Positions 16,191 through 22,453 of a stretch of 22,453 bases of DNA are shown here, piece after piece. The first letter of the stretch is position 1, and each line of letters starts with the position of its first letter. Origin of the DNA: CAZJNX01 sp964547415. GTDB lineage: Bacteria > Pseudomonadota > Alphaproteobacteria > Rhizobiales > Amorphaceae. The notes below the pieces were generated by a model. The model saw nothing but the letters and a program-made list of their open reading frames with translations, ran no database searches and was not told the origin of the DNA. The stretch is taken from NCBI GenBank assembly GCA_964547415.1, contig CAZJNX010000061.1:1-22453 (forward strand), read 5' to 3'. A program made the translations under genes and the position numbers.

Positions 16191-16898
16191 CTACTTCGCG
16201 AGCGGCAGGGTGCCGCGGCCGAAGCGCGCCTCGAGGCGCGAGAGCACCAGCACCGACACCAGCGAGAAGAAAAGGTAGAGGAGGAGCGCCACCGTGTAGA
16301 AGAAGAACGGCTCCTTGGTGACGCCGACGGCGATCTGCGTGCGCCGCAACAGGTCCGGCAGGGCGATGACGGACACGAGGGCGGTGTCCTTCAACAGGAC
16401 AAGCCAGACGTTGCCGAGGCCCGGCAGCGCGACCTTCATCACCTGGGGCAGGATGACCTTCCACAGGATGGCGAGGCGCGAGATGCCGAGGGCCGAGGCC
16501 GCCTCGTACTGCCCGCGGGGGATGGCGCCGAGGGCGGCCATGAAGATCTCGGACGCGTAGGACGCGGCGACAACCCCGAGCGCGACCACCCCGGCGGCGA
16601 ACGCGCTCACCTCCACGTAGCCGTCGTGGAACAGGCGCACCACCTTGGCGATCAGGATCTGCCCGCCGTAGTAGACGATGAAGAGGGTGAGAAGCTCCGG
16701 CAGGCCCTTGAAGACGGTGGTGAAGGCGTCGCCGAAGGCGCGCAGCCACCAGCGCCGCGATCGGCGGGCGAGCGCCAGCAGGAAGCCGAGGACGAGGGCG
16801 ACCGGCGCCGTGGTGACCGCGAGCAGGAGCGTCACCTCGAGGCCGGCGAGGATCTCGTCGCCCCACCCGTCGGGGCCGAAGGCAAGGAGGTCGAGCAT
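16191..16898 (-). CDS. Polar amino-acid ABC transporter permease (HisQ/OccQ type)
   Basis: 235 aa integral membrane subunit pairing with the downstream permease. Hydrophobic segments at about 20-44, 60-78, 90-113 and 190-215. The HisQ-like signature FKGLPELLTLFIVYYGGQ replaces the FRGTPLI form of the partner. The EAA loop is GQYEAASALGISRLAILWKVILPQVM. The start ATG is at 16898 and the stop TAG at 16193-16191. It lies 77 bp downstream of the binding-protein gene, and that gap has two hairpins likely to lower permease expression relative to the binding protein. No ABC ATPase gene appears in the window. Confidence 0.93.
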   Translation of the reverse strand: MLDLLAFGPDGWGDEILAGLEVTLLLAVTTAPVALVLGFLLALARRSRRWWLRAFGDAFTTVFKGLPELLTLFIVYYGGQILIAKVVRLFHDGYVEVSAFAAGVVALGVVAASYASEIFMAALGAIPRGQYEAASALGISRLAILWKVILPQVMKVALPGLGNVWLVLLKDTALVSVIALPDLLRRTQIAVGVTKEPFFFYTVALLLYLFFSLVSVLVLSRLEARFGRGTLPLAK

Positions 16899-16920
16899 CG
16901 TCTGGCGCGTCCGTCCGGGA

Positions 16921-16964
16921 GCGGCGGGGCACCGCCGCCCCCGGCGGGTCCCTCAGCAAGGGCC
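16921..16964. promoter_or_regulatory. Tandem hairpins between binding-protein and permease genes
   Basis: Hairpin 1: GCGGCGG / GGCA loop / CCGCCGC at 16921-16938, a perfect seven-pair stem. Hairpin 2: 16947-16964, CCCT against AGGG around CAGCA, extended by two G-C pairs past a bulged T. In binding-protein-dependent transport operons such stems after the first gene often act as partial terminators or 3' stabilisers that favour excess binding protein. The function here is inferred from position. Confidence 0.5.
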
Positions 16965-16975
16965 GGGCGGTTGCG

Positions 16976-17752
16976 TCAGTAGATCGAGAACGGGAAGTAC
17001 TTCTCGTTGATCTCCTGGTAGGTGCCGTCCGCGCGGATCGCGGCGATCGCCTCGTTGAACATCTGCCGCAGCTCCTCGTCCTCCTTGCGCAGGGCGATGC
17101 CAGCGCCCTCGCCGAAGTACTGGACGTCCACCACCGGCTCGCCGACGAAGGCGCAACACTCGCCCTCCTCGGTCTTGTTCAGCCACTCGTAAAGGACGAT
17201 GGAATCGGCGAGAACCGCGTCGAGGCGGCCCGACACCAGGTCCATGTTCGCCTCGTCCTGGGTCGGGTAGAGGCGGATGGTGCTGTCGGGGTACATGTCC
17301 TCGAGGAAGGTGGCGTGGGTGGTCGCCGCCTGGGCGCCGATGGTCTTGCCGGCCATCGACTCGGGCGAGTTGCCGGCGATGTCGGTGTCCTTCGGCGCGA
17401 TGAAGCGGGCCGGCGTCTGGTAGTACTTGTCGGTGAAGGCGACCACCTGCTGCCGCTCGGGCGTGATGGACATGGAGGCGATGATCGCGTCGTACTTGCC
17501 GGCGAGCAGCGCCGGAATGATGCCTTCCCAGTCCTGGGCGACGAAGACGCACTCCACGCCCATCTCCTCGCACAGGGCCCGGGCGATGTCGATGTCGAAG
17601 CCCTTCAGGTTGTTGTCGGAATCGAAGAAGTTGAAGGGCGGATAGGCACCCTCGGTCCCGATCCGCACGGTCTCCTTGTCCTCGGCGAGCGCGGGTGCGG
17701 CGAGAACGGCGACGGCGAAGGCGGCCGCCGCGAGGCTGCGAAAGATGGTCAT
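16976..17752 (-). CDS. Periplasmic amino-acid-binding protein of the ABC importer
   Basis: 258 aa. Signal peptide 1-23 with cleavage after ALA (VLAAPALA-ED). Family 3 solute-binding signatures are TEGAYPPFNFFDSDNNLKGF (33-52), GFDIDIARALCEEM and MSITPERQQVVAFTDKYYQ, in which R100 in TPER is the residue that normally holds the substrate alpha-carboxylate. The second lobe has GAQAATTHATFLEDMYP and GRLDAVLADSIVLYEWL, ending KYFPFSIY. It resembles HisJ/ArgT and octopine/nopaline binding proteins, so a basic amino acid or derivative is the best guess. The AGGGGA ribosome site lies just before the ATG at 17752. It heads the transporter operon and is divergent from the secreted-protein genes. Confidence 0.94.
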   Translation of the reverse strand: MTIFRSLAAAAFAVAVLAAPALAEDKETVRIGTEGAYPPFNFFDSDNNLKGFDIDIARALCEEMGVECVFVAQDWEGIIPALLAGKYDAIIASMSITPERQQVVAFTDKYYQTPARFIAPKDTDIAGNSPESMAGKTIGAQAATTHATFLEDMYPDSTIRLYPTQDEANMDLVSGRLDAVLADSIVLYEWLNKTEEGECCAFVGEPVVDVQYFGEGAGIALRKEDEELRQMFNEAIAAIRADGTYQEINEKYFPFSIY

Positions 17753-17807
17753 GGTCGACTGGTCCCCTCTCGTGTCGTCGCGCGCCCCGTGCCCCCGTTC
17801 ATTGCGG

Positions 17808-17823
17808 GGTGTCGCGGGACACC
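17808..17823. promoter_or_regulatory. Perfect inverted repeat in the divergent intergenic region
   Basis: GGTGTC-GCGG-GACACC, six-base arms, 55 bp upstream of the binding-protein start and 87 bp upstream of the secreted-protein start. The size and symmetry suit a dimeric regulator's operator, but no cognate regulator is adjacent and chance symmetry at this GC content is possible. Confidence 0.3.
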
Positions 17824-17910
17824 ATCACCGAGTTGTCGTCGGTTCGCCCGCCCGATGCAAGCGGAACGGCGGCCCGCGACGCGCGCTTGACCGGCCCCGG
17901 CGCTTCGGCC

Positions 17911-18372
17911 ATGGACGGCGCCATGGACCGGATCACGCCTTCCCTCGCCCGGCGCGCGCTCATCGCCCTCGCCGGCCTCCTCGCCCTTCCCGCCGTCGCC
18001 ACCGCCCAGGACGTGAAGGGCGTCGCCATCGCCCAGGTGCCCGAGGGCGAATACTACACCTGCTTCGGCGAGAACGCCGACGACACGCTCGCCTGCGCCC
18101 GCCGCGCCTGCGAGCGGGATGGCGGCGACCCGTGTCTGCGGGTGCGCTGGTGCTATCCGGCCGGCTGGTCGGGGTCGATGCACTATCGCGCCAACGAGGA
18201 GACCAGCCAGACCACCTTCGTGTGCGGCGCGCCGTCGGACGAGGGGGTGAAGGCGATGCTGTCGGCCTGGTGCGAGACGAGCCCGTGGGCGAGCGACTGC
18301 CGCCTGGTGAGCCTGTGGGACCCGCTCGGCAACGAGGTCGGCAGCGAGACGCCCCTCGGCAAGAACGACTGA
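17911..18372 (+). CDS. Small secreted Cys-rich protein of unknown function
   Basis: 153 aa from the ATG at 17911 (149 aa from an ATG at 17923; neither has a convincing ribosome site). A Sec signal peptide is clear: a charged start, the hydrophobic ARRALIALAGLLALPAVATA, and a probable cut before QDVKG. The mature part has eight cysteines (for example YYTCFGE, LACARRACERDGGDPC, RWCYPAGW, FVCGAP, SAWCETS, SDCRLVSLW), suggesting disulphides in the periplasm. I do not recognise the family. It lies 12 bp upstream of the lysozyme-inhibitor-like gene, so they are likely co-expressed, and the context hints at an envelope or stress role, which is inference. Confidence 0.8.
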   Translation: MDGAMDRITPSLARRALIALAGLLALPAVATAQDVKGVAIAQVPEGEYYTCFGENADDTLACARRACERDGGDPCLRVRWCYPAGWSGSMHYRANEETSQTTFVCGAPSDEGVKAMLSAWCETSPWASDCRLVSLWDPLGNEVGSETPLGKND

Positions 18373-18384
18373 CGGAGAAGCCCC

Positions 18385-18744
18385 GTGGGAGCCACGACCC
18401 GCACCATCGCCGCCGCCGCGATCCTCGGCCTCGCCGCTCTCCCCGCCCGCGCCGCCGACTGCGCGCCCGACGCGGAGACGGCGCAGGCGACGGGCGCGAC
18501 CTGCATCGGCCCCGTGACGTTCACCTGCACGGGCGGACGGACGGAGCGGCTCGAGGCCACCTTCTTCGACGACCCGATGCGGGTGGAGATCGCGTTGGAC
18601 GGCCAAACGCTGACCGCGGAGCGGGCGATGGCCGCATCGGGGGCGCGCTACACGGGCGCCGATGGTCTCGAGTTCTGGAACCGGGGGGACGAGGCGATGG
18701 TCACCCTGCCGGGCGGCGAGAGCCTGTCCTGCACGAGCCGATGA
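18385..18744 (+). CDS. Periplasmic MliC/PliC-type C-type lysozyme inhibitor domain protein
   Basis: 119 aa. The GTG start at 18385 follows GGAGAAG at suitable spacing. Signal peptide MGATTRTIAAAAILGLAALP with the cut after ARA; the first cysteine (C26 in AADC) lacks a lipobox, so it is soluble periplasmic (PliC-like) rather than a lipoprotein. The domain matches the family: VTFTCTGGRTERLEATFFDD, VEIALDGQTLTAERAMAASG, ARYTGADGLEFWNRGDEAMV and LPGGESLSC, with cysteines bracketing the domain. Members bind and block host C-type lysozyme through the SGxxY/K-type loop; here ASGARY is the equivalent segment. It is the second gene of a small secreted-protein unit. Confidence 0.88.
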   Translation: MGATTRTIAAAAILGLAALPARAADCAPDAETAQATGATCIGPVTFTCTGGRTERLEATFFDDPMRVEIALDGQTLTAERAMAASGARYTGADGLEFWNRGDEAMVTLPGGESLSCTSR

Positions 18745-18751
18745 GGACACC

Positions 18752-19122
18752 ATGACCGGGACCGACTGGAAGACCCACGGCGTGCGCATCGTGAAGGGCG
18801 ACGCGCTCGCCCCCGACACCGCCCGGACGCCGGGCATGTTCGGCAAGCCGGCCATGGGCAAGGCGCGGGCGGGCGCGCAGACGTCGTGGGCCGGCACCGT
18901 GGACGTGGCGCTGGCGCGAAGACGGGCGCCCACCACCACGGGCCGGTGGAGCGCATCGTCCATATGGTGCGCGGGCGGGCGCGGATGCGCCGGGGCGACA
19001 GCCTCGAGTACGTCGCCGAGGCGGGCCCGGGCGACTTCATCGACGGGCCGCCGTTCGTCCCCCGCCAGGAGCTCAACGGCAGCGAGGACGAAGAGCTCGC
19101 CTGCGTCATCGTCCGCGCCTTC
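18752..19122 (+). pseudogene. Cupin-domain protein, broken by a one-base frameshift
   Basis: The ATG at 18752, seven bases after the MliC stop and with GAGGA before it, opens MTGTDWKTHGVRIVKGDALA and runs to GTVDVA. The frame then breaks near 18911-18912: the next reading frame continues the cupin as GAKTGAHHHGPVERIVHMVRG, RARMRRGDSLEYVAEAGPGDFI and ELNGSEDEELACVIVR. A single lost base (for example CCT to CT, restoring VAPGAKTG) explains it. The metal-binding HHH and the later His/Gln positions of a small mononuclear cupin are recognisable, but FIDGPPFVPRQ departs from the usual FIFVPPFVPHQ. After about 19122 similarity ends without a nearby stop, so the 3' end also looks lost. A sequencing error could account for the frameshift alone. 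Confidence 0.75.
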
Positions 19123-19475
19123 GGATGGTCCGTCCCGCCGCCCGCCGTTCTCCCCGCCTGCCACGGGCAAGGGGAGGAGCGACCTCTTCCGGACCGCGAC
19201 GCTCGGGCGCTCGGCTCGGGCGCGACCCGACCGCCATCCCGCGGCGGGCCTGCGATGGCGGGCCGGCGCCGCGGGGGGCGGGCCGCGCGGCGCACCGCCG
19301 GAAGCGCCCCTCGCCGCCGCACGACCGCATTGCGACGACCCGGCGGGGGCGACCGGGCGAGGTTGACCGGCGGGCATCCGAGCCGGGGCGATCGCCGCCG
19401 GGGTCGCTTTTCGGGTCGTCCTTGCGCCGGCCGACCCGCAAGCTCAGGATCTTGCATCTCGACCCGGAGCGACCC
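19123..19475. other. Gene-free interval after the cupin remnant
   Basis: Very GC-rich with no recognisable gene. The last 30 bases carry the GGAG ribosome site of the next gene, and a promoter for it presumably lies here, but I could not assign -35 and -10 boxes. Confidence 0.5.
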
Positions 19476-20411
19476 ATGGAAAATTACGCGATCAAGCTCG
19501 TCGCAGCCGAGGCGCCGCCGCCGGGCGAGCCGGATCCGGAGGGCGATTGCGCCCCCCCGACCGACGGCGCCGCCTACGAGATCATCCGGCGCGCGATCGA
19601 GTTCGTCGCCACCGGCTGGCGGGAGCAGCCGACGGTGGAGGCCATCGCGGCCCATGCGGGCGTCAGCCCCGTTCGCCTGACGCGGGCGTTCGACCGGTGG
19701 GCCGGCCTCACGCCGAAGCAGTTCCTGCAGGCCGTCACGCTCGACCACGCCCGGCGTCTCCTCAACGAGGAAGCGAGCGTCCTCGACGTCACCTACGAGG
19801 TCGGCCTGTCCGGCCCCTCGCGCCTCCACGATCTCTTCGTGACCCACGAGGCCATGCCGCCCGGCGCGGTGCGGCGGAAGGGCGAGGGCGTCGCCATCGA
19901 GTGGGGCATCCACGACAGCCCGTTCGGCCGGGCGATCCTGATGGCGACCGGCTACGGGCTCGCCGCCATCGCCTTCGCCGACGAGGGGCAGGAGGACGCC
20001 GTCCTCGCGGAGATGATGGCGCGCTGGCCCCGTGCCGCCTACGCGCACGCGCCGCAGACGACGGCCCGCTTCGCCGGCCGCATCTTCGACCCGTCCCGCT
20101 GGCGGCCCGACGAGCCGCTCCGCGTCGTCACCATCGGCTCCGACTTCGAGGTCCGCGTGTGGAAGGCGCTGCTCGCGATTCCGTTCGGGCGCACCACCAC
20201 CTATGGCGAGATCGCCCGGCGCGTGGACCGTCCCCGGGCGGCCCGGGCGGTCGGTGCGGCCATCGGCCGGAACCCGTTGTCCTTCGTGGTGCCCTGCCAT
20301 CGCGTTCTCGGCAAGGGCGGTGTCCTGACCGGCTACCACTGGGGCCTGACGCGCAAGCGGGCCATCCTCGGCTGGGAAGCGGCCCGTCTCGGCCTTTCCG
20401 AAGCGCCGTGA
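19476..20411 (+). CDS. Ada-like AraC regulator / methylated-DNA-[protein]-cysteine S-methyltransferase
   Basis: 311 aa, two modules. Residues about 33-128 form an AraC-type DNA-binding domain (two helix-turn-helix motifs, including AIAAHAGVSPVRLTRAFDRW and VTYEVGLSGPSRLHDLF). Residues about 140-305 form the O6-alkylguanine-DNA alkyltransferase. Its N-terminal half is degenerate as usual, and the active site is VVPCHRVLGKGG with acceptor C274, followed by GYHWGLTRKRAIL. It directly reverses O6-methylguanine by a one-time methyl transfer. The N-terminal zinc/methylphosphotriester domain of classical E. coli Ada is absent, so how it senses alkylation is unclear. The ATG at 19476 follows GGAG by six bases. 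It appears to be a single-gene unit. The gene is often annotated ada; I leave the symbol blank because the sensor domain is missing. Confidence 0.93.
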   Translation: MENYAIKLVAAEAPPPGEPDPEGDCAPPTDGAAYEIIRRAIEFVATGWREQPTVEAIAAHAGVSPVRLTRAFDRWAGLTPKQFLQAVTLDHARRLLNEEASVLDVTYEVGLSGPSRLHDLFVTHEAMPPGAVRRKGEGVAIEWGIHDSPFGRAILMATGYGLAAIAFADEGQEDAVLAEMMARWPRAAYAHAPQTTARFAGRIFDPSRWRPDEPLRVVTIGSDFEVRVWKALLAIPFGRTTTYGEIARRVDRPRAARAVGAAIGRNPLSFVVPCHRVLGKGGVLTGYHWGLTRKRAILGWEAARLGLSEAP

Positions 20412-21013
20412 AGCCTTCGCGACGCGGGCGTCACCGGGCGCCCGACGCGCCTCGCGGGCGACCGGGACCGTGGCGGCACCACCGGCGAGGAGGCGACGGG
20501 ATGCCCGCGCGCCGCACGCGGCCGCCACGGGGCGGCAGGTGCGCGGCGGCCACCTCTCGCGCCGGAGCGTCGTGTCGTCGCCGTCCGCCGCGGGGCAGGG
20601 ACCGCCACGGGCAGCCCGCGCGTCGGATGCGGGAGGGCGTTCACGGCCGACCCCATGTCGGCCCCGCGCGGCCGTCCGCCCGGCGCGGGCGGCGGGACGA
20701 GCGGCGCCAGCGCGTCCCGCACCGCGTCCGTCCGACCACCCGGGAAGCCGCCGCGACAGTGCCGATGCCGCTCGCGCCGCTCTTGCGTCCGCATCCACCA
20801 TCCCGTTCGAACCCGTCGAGAGGATCGTCCCGGATCGGCGCCGGCGTGCCCTGCCCGGCCGGGCTGCGGGCAGGCGCCCGGGGCCGGTTCGGCCTCGCGT
20901 CGTCCGTTGCTTCGCGATTTCGCGGACGGGCCGGCCCTGCCGGCATGGCCGTCACGCAGGATCCCGACGTGGGCGCCTCGGGCTTCGGACGGAGCTCGAC
21001 CGGTCGGAAGGGA
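20412..21013. other. Gene-free interval
   Basis: About 600 bases of GC-rich sequence with open frames in several phases but no recognisable protein. A CGGGCG...CGCCCG stem just after the Ada-like stop (about 20425-20443) could be a weak terminator without a T run. Confidence 0.5.
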
Positions 21014-21042
21014 TGGCACGCCCTGTGGGAATCGAACCCGCC
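21014..21042 (-). other. tRNA 3'-end fragment (T arm, acceptor 3' strand and CCA), possible attachment-site scar
   Basis: On the minus strand the segment reads as a T-arm with loop TTCGATT between GCGGG and CCCAC (four of five pairs), then a seven-base acceptor 3' strand AGGGCGT, a discriminator G and CCA. No D arm, anticodon arm or matching 5' acceptor strand is found in the preceding 90 bases, so it is only a tRNA end. Such fragments are left where integrative elements recombine into tRNA genes. Antisense reading yields the familiar spurious GIEP-type peptides. Confidence 0.5.
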
Positions 21043-21091
21043 TTTCCAGATTGAAAGAGGGAAAGAGTCCTTTTCAAGCATGAGGTTAGGC

Positions 21092-21154
21092 TGTAAAACA
21101 GATGCAGGGGGTTGCAGCGAAATCAATGGGTTGGCAACGCTGTTGTAAAACAGC
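21092..21154. repeat. AT-richer patch with repeated TGTAAAACAG and hairpins
   Basis: TGTAAAACAG occurs at 21092-21101 and 21144-21153. The second lies inside a perfect hairpin GCTGTT-GTAA-AACAGC (21139-21154); the first sits in CTGT-AAA-ACAG. Composition of 21061-21120 is about 48% G+C by hand count, far below the surroundings. Together with the tRNA fragment next door it looks like the end of a former mobile element. Confidence 0.55.
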
Positions 21155-21348
21155 GGACGCGCCGAACAGGCGCACCAGGTGCGGCCCGCTGCAGCGACTC
21201 GTTCACCACCGCCTCGACCCCGGCGGTACAACCGCGACGGGTTCAGGCAACGAGGGACGGGAAGATGTCGGAGCATGGCCTGCCCGACCGGACGGACGGC
21301 GGTCGACCCGCTGCTGCCCTGGACCATCCCCAACATCCGCTTTTCGCC

Positions 21349-21480
21349 GCCCTGCTGGAGCGCCGCATCATCGCCTGGCACAGGAGCAGCGTGGTCGGTC
21401 GGTGGATGGCGATCATCCCCGGCATCGGTTCGGGCACGCCGGCCGTCATCGCCGCGGCGGTTCCGCAGGGCTCGGACTGA
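21349..21480 (+). pseudogene. IS110-family transposase C-terminal remnant
   Basis: About 43 residues, LLERRIIAWHRSSVVGRWMA followed by IIPGIGSGTPAVIAAAVPQG and a stop. They match the start of the IS116/IS110/IS902 C-terminal domain (a helix ending in AWH, then the IPGIG helix-hairpin-helix). The N-terminal DEDD domain and the C-terminal Ser-containing end are absent; the frame ends at 21480. A following 225-base stretch (21481-21706) has no recognisable gene. It is a dead fragment in keeping with the scar-like character of this interval. Confidence 0.65.
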
Positions 21481-21706
21481 CGCCCAGGGCGCCGGGCAGC
21501 GGTGGCCGGGATAGACGGACCGGCATCGGCAAACAGGGCGACGTGCCGCAGAGCGCTGGCGTGGTCGGCGCTTCACCGAGTTCGAGACCCGTCTACTCGC
21601 CGCCGTCCGCAAGGACCTCGACGACGAGTTTGCAGCGTCTCTCAAGCCGACGGCAGCGGCAGCCCAGTCCGCCCTTCCAGCAAGGCACGGCCTTGACTTC
21701 CCCTCG

Positions 21707-22453
21707 TCATCCGCATGGGCCCCGAGGGATGGTCGTCCACCGGGGGCCGCTGCCGACAGATGCGGGCGGAGCGGGTCCGTCGCGATCCGATCCAGAGGTG
21801 TGGGCGCTCGCCGCTATATCCCGCAGGATGTGGATGAAGGCGCTCGCGACGAGGGACGGCTTCTGGTCCGTCTGGGCCATGAGGACGGCGCGGATCCGAA
21901 TGTCGGGCCGGAAAGGGATGAAAACGAGGTCAGGGTAGAGACGGCTCTTCCAAGCCAGGCTGTCGACGAGCGCGACCCCTCTGCCTGCCCGCACGAGAGC
22001 ACAGGCGAGAAAGGAGTGGCCGACCTCCACCGCGACGGGCTGCTCGACGCCGGCCGCGTCGAAGGCGGACGCGATGCACTCCCCGATCGGCAACGAGCGG
22101 CCGAACGACACCAGCGCATCGTCTGCGAGATCGCGTGCCTCCACGCGGGGGCGGGCAGCGAGGGCGTGTCCCGGCGGGAGGGCGGCGAGCACGCTCACGC
22201 TCAGCAGTTCCTCGAGTAGGAGGTCGTCGGCGCGGCCGGGCATGTAGGCAAGGCCGATCTCGACACGACGGCTGCGGACGAGATCCGGCACCTCGAAGTT
22301 GAGCGCAGTTTCCACGGTGACCGAAACGGACGGGTGCGCCCGGCGGAAACCGCCGATGGCGTCGGCGAGCAGGGTGAGGGCGAGGGAGGGGATCGCCGCG
22401 ATCCTGAGGCGGCCGGACTTCAACCGTTTCAGGTCGCGGTCAGCGCGTTCGAC
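21707..22453 (-). CDS. LysR-family transcriptional regulator, effector-binding part, cut by window edge
   Basis: 248 aa visible; the N-terminal winged helix-turn-helix (about 60-80 residues) lies beyond 22453. The visible part starts within the linker (RADRDLKRLKSG) and continues with GRLRIAAIPSLALTLLADAI, the usual start of the LysR substrate-binding fold. It then has FRRAHPSVSVTVE, LVRSRRVEIGLAYMP, LAALPPGHALAARPRV, ACALVRAGRGVALVDSLAW and IPFRPDIRIRAVLMAQ. The effector is unknown and the target cannot be told without the upstream neighbour. The C-terminal 25 residues after AASAHTSG are a Pro/Gly-rich tail beyond the domain, possibly because the original stop was lost to the scar sequence next door. 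Confidence 0.9.
   Translation of the reverse strand, partial: VERADRDLKRLKSGRLRIAAIPSLALTLLADAIGGFRRAHPSVSVTVETALNFEVPDLVRSRRVEIGLAYMPGRADDLLLEELLSVSVLAALPPGHALAARPRVEARDLADDALVSFGRSLPIGECIASAFDAAGVEQPVAVEVGHSFLACALVRAGRGVALVDSLAWKSRLYPDLVFIPFRPDIRIRAVLMAQTDQKPSLVASAFIHILRDIAASAHTSGSDRDGPAPPASVGSGPRWTTIPRGPCG

Noticed and set aside
20470..21083. Small plus-strand frames giving MARPVGIEPAFPD and CGNRTRLSRLKEG-type ends
   Set aside because: Well-known spurious peptides, antisense to a tRNA T-arm sequence.
21014..21090. Complete tRNA gene on the minus strand
   Set aside because: Only the T arm and acceptor 3' strand are present; no D arm, anticodon stem or 5' acceptor strand.

Overview
The window is about 22.5 kb of very GC-rich DNA (roughly 75% by eye) from a Pseudomonadota genome, most likely an alphaproteobacterium. 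The clues are an imuA-imuB-dnaE2 mutagenesis cassette, a LexA box of the GTTC-N7-GTTC type, an ETF-beta-lysine-methyltransferase-like gene next to an EVE-domain gene, and a tsaD-gpsA pair with an ATGA overlap. I cannot name the genus. Two runs of exactly 100 N (2397-2496 and 5504-5603) are scaffold gaps of unknown true size.

Layout. (1) 1-8165, minus strand: imuA, imuB and the N-terminal third of dnaE2, the SOS-inducible error-prone translesion synthesis cassette. The genes are normally nearly contiguous. Here they are separated by spacers of about 1.6 and 1.85 kb plus the unknown gaps. Both spacers contain direct repeats, and both gaps fall inside a repeat unit. ImuA also carries about 360 extra residues of Gly/Ala/Pro-rich sequence. 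A perfect LexA box lies 100 bp upstream of imuA. (2) 8387-9316, plus: a zinc-type cation diffusion facilitator. (3) 9457-12848, minus: tsaD, gpsA, EVE-domain protein and a class I methyltransferase, a housekeeping group. (4) 13232-13660, minus: a VOC/glyoxalase-fold protein of much lower GC, probably acquired. (5) 13961-17752, minus: a polar amino-acid ABC importer (binding protein and two permeases, no ATPase in the window) followed by a cytochrome P450. (6) 17911-19122, plus: two small secreted proteins (a Cys-rich unknown and an MliC-type lysozyme inhibitor) and a frameshifted cupin. (7) 19476-20411, plus: an Ada-like AraC/O6-methylguanine-DNA methyltransferase. (8) 20412-21706: a gene-poor scar with a tRNA 3'-end fragment, an AT-richer patch with hairpins and an IS110-type transposase remnant. 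(9) 21707-22453, minus: the effector-binding part of a LysR-family regulator that runs off the edge.

How they work together. DNA damage would relieve LexA repression of imuA, and ImuA/ImuB would recruit DnaE2 to lesions. The Ada-like protein handles alkylation damage separately. TsaD (tRNA t6A) and GpsA (phospholipid precursor) are core functions. The importer takes up an amino acid, probably basic or opine-like, and needs an ATPase encoded elsewhere.

The most unusual thing here is the repeat-expanded imuA-imuB-dnaE2 cassette. It combines long repeat-bearing spacers, a repeat unit sharing a near-identical 23-base stretch with the 3' end of imuB, and an over-long ImuA.
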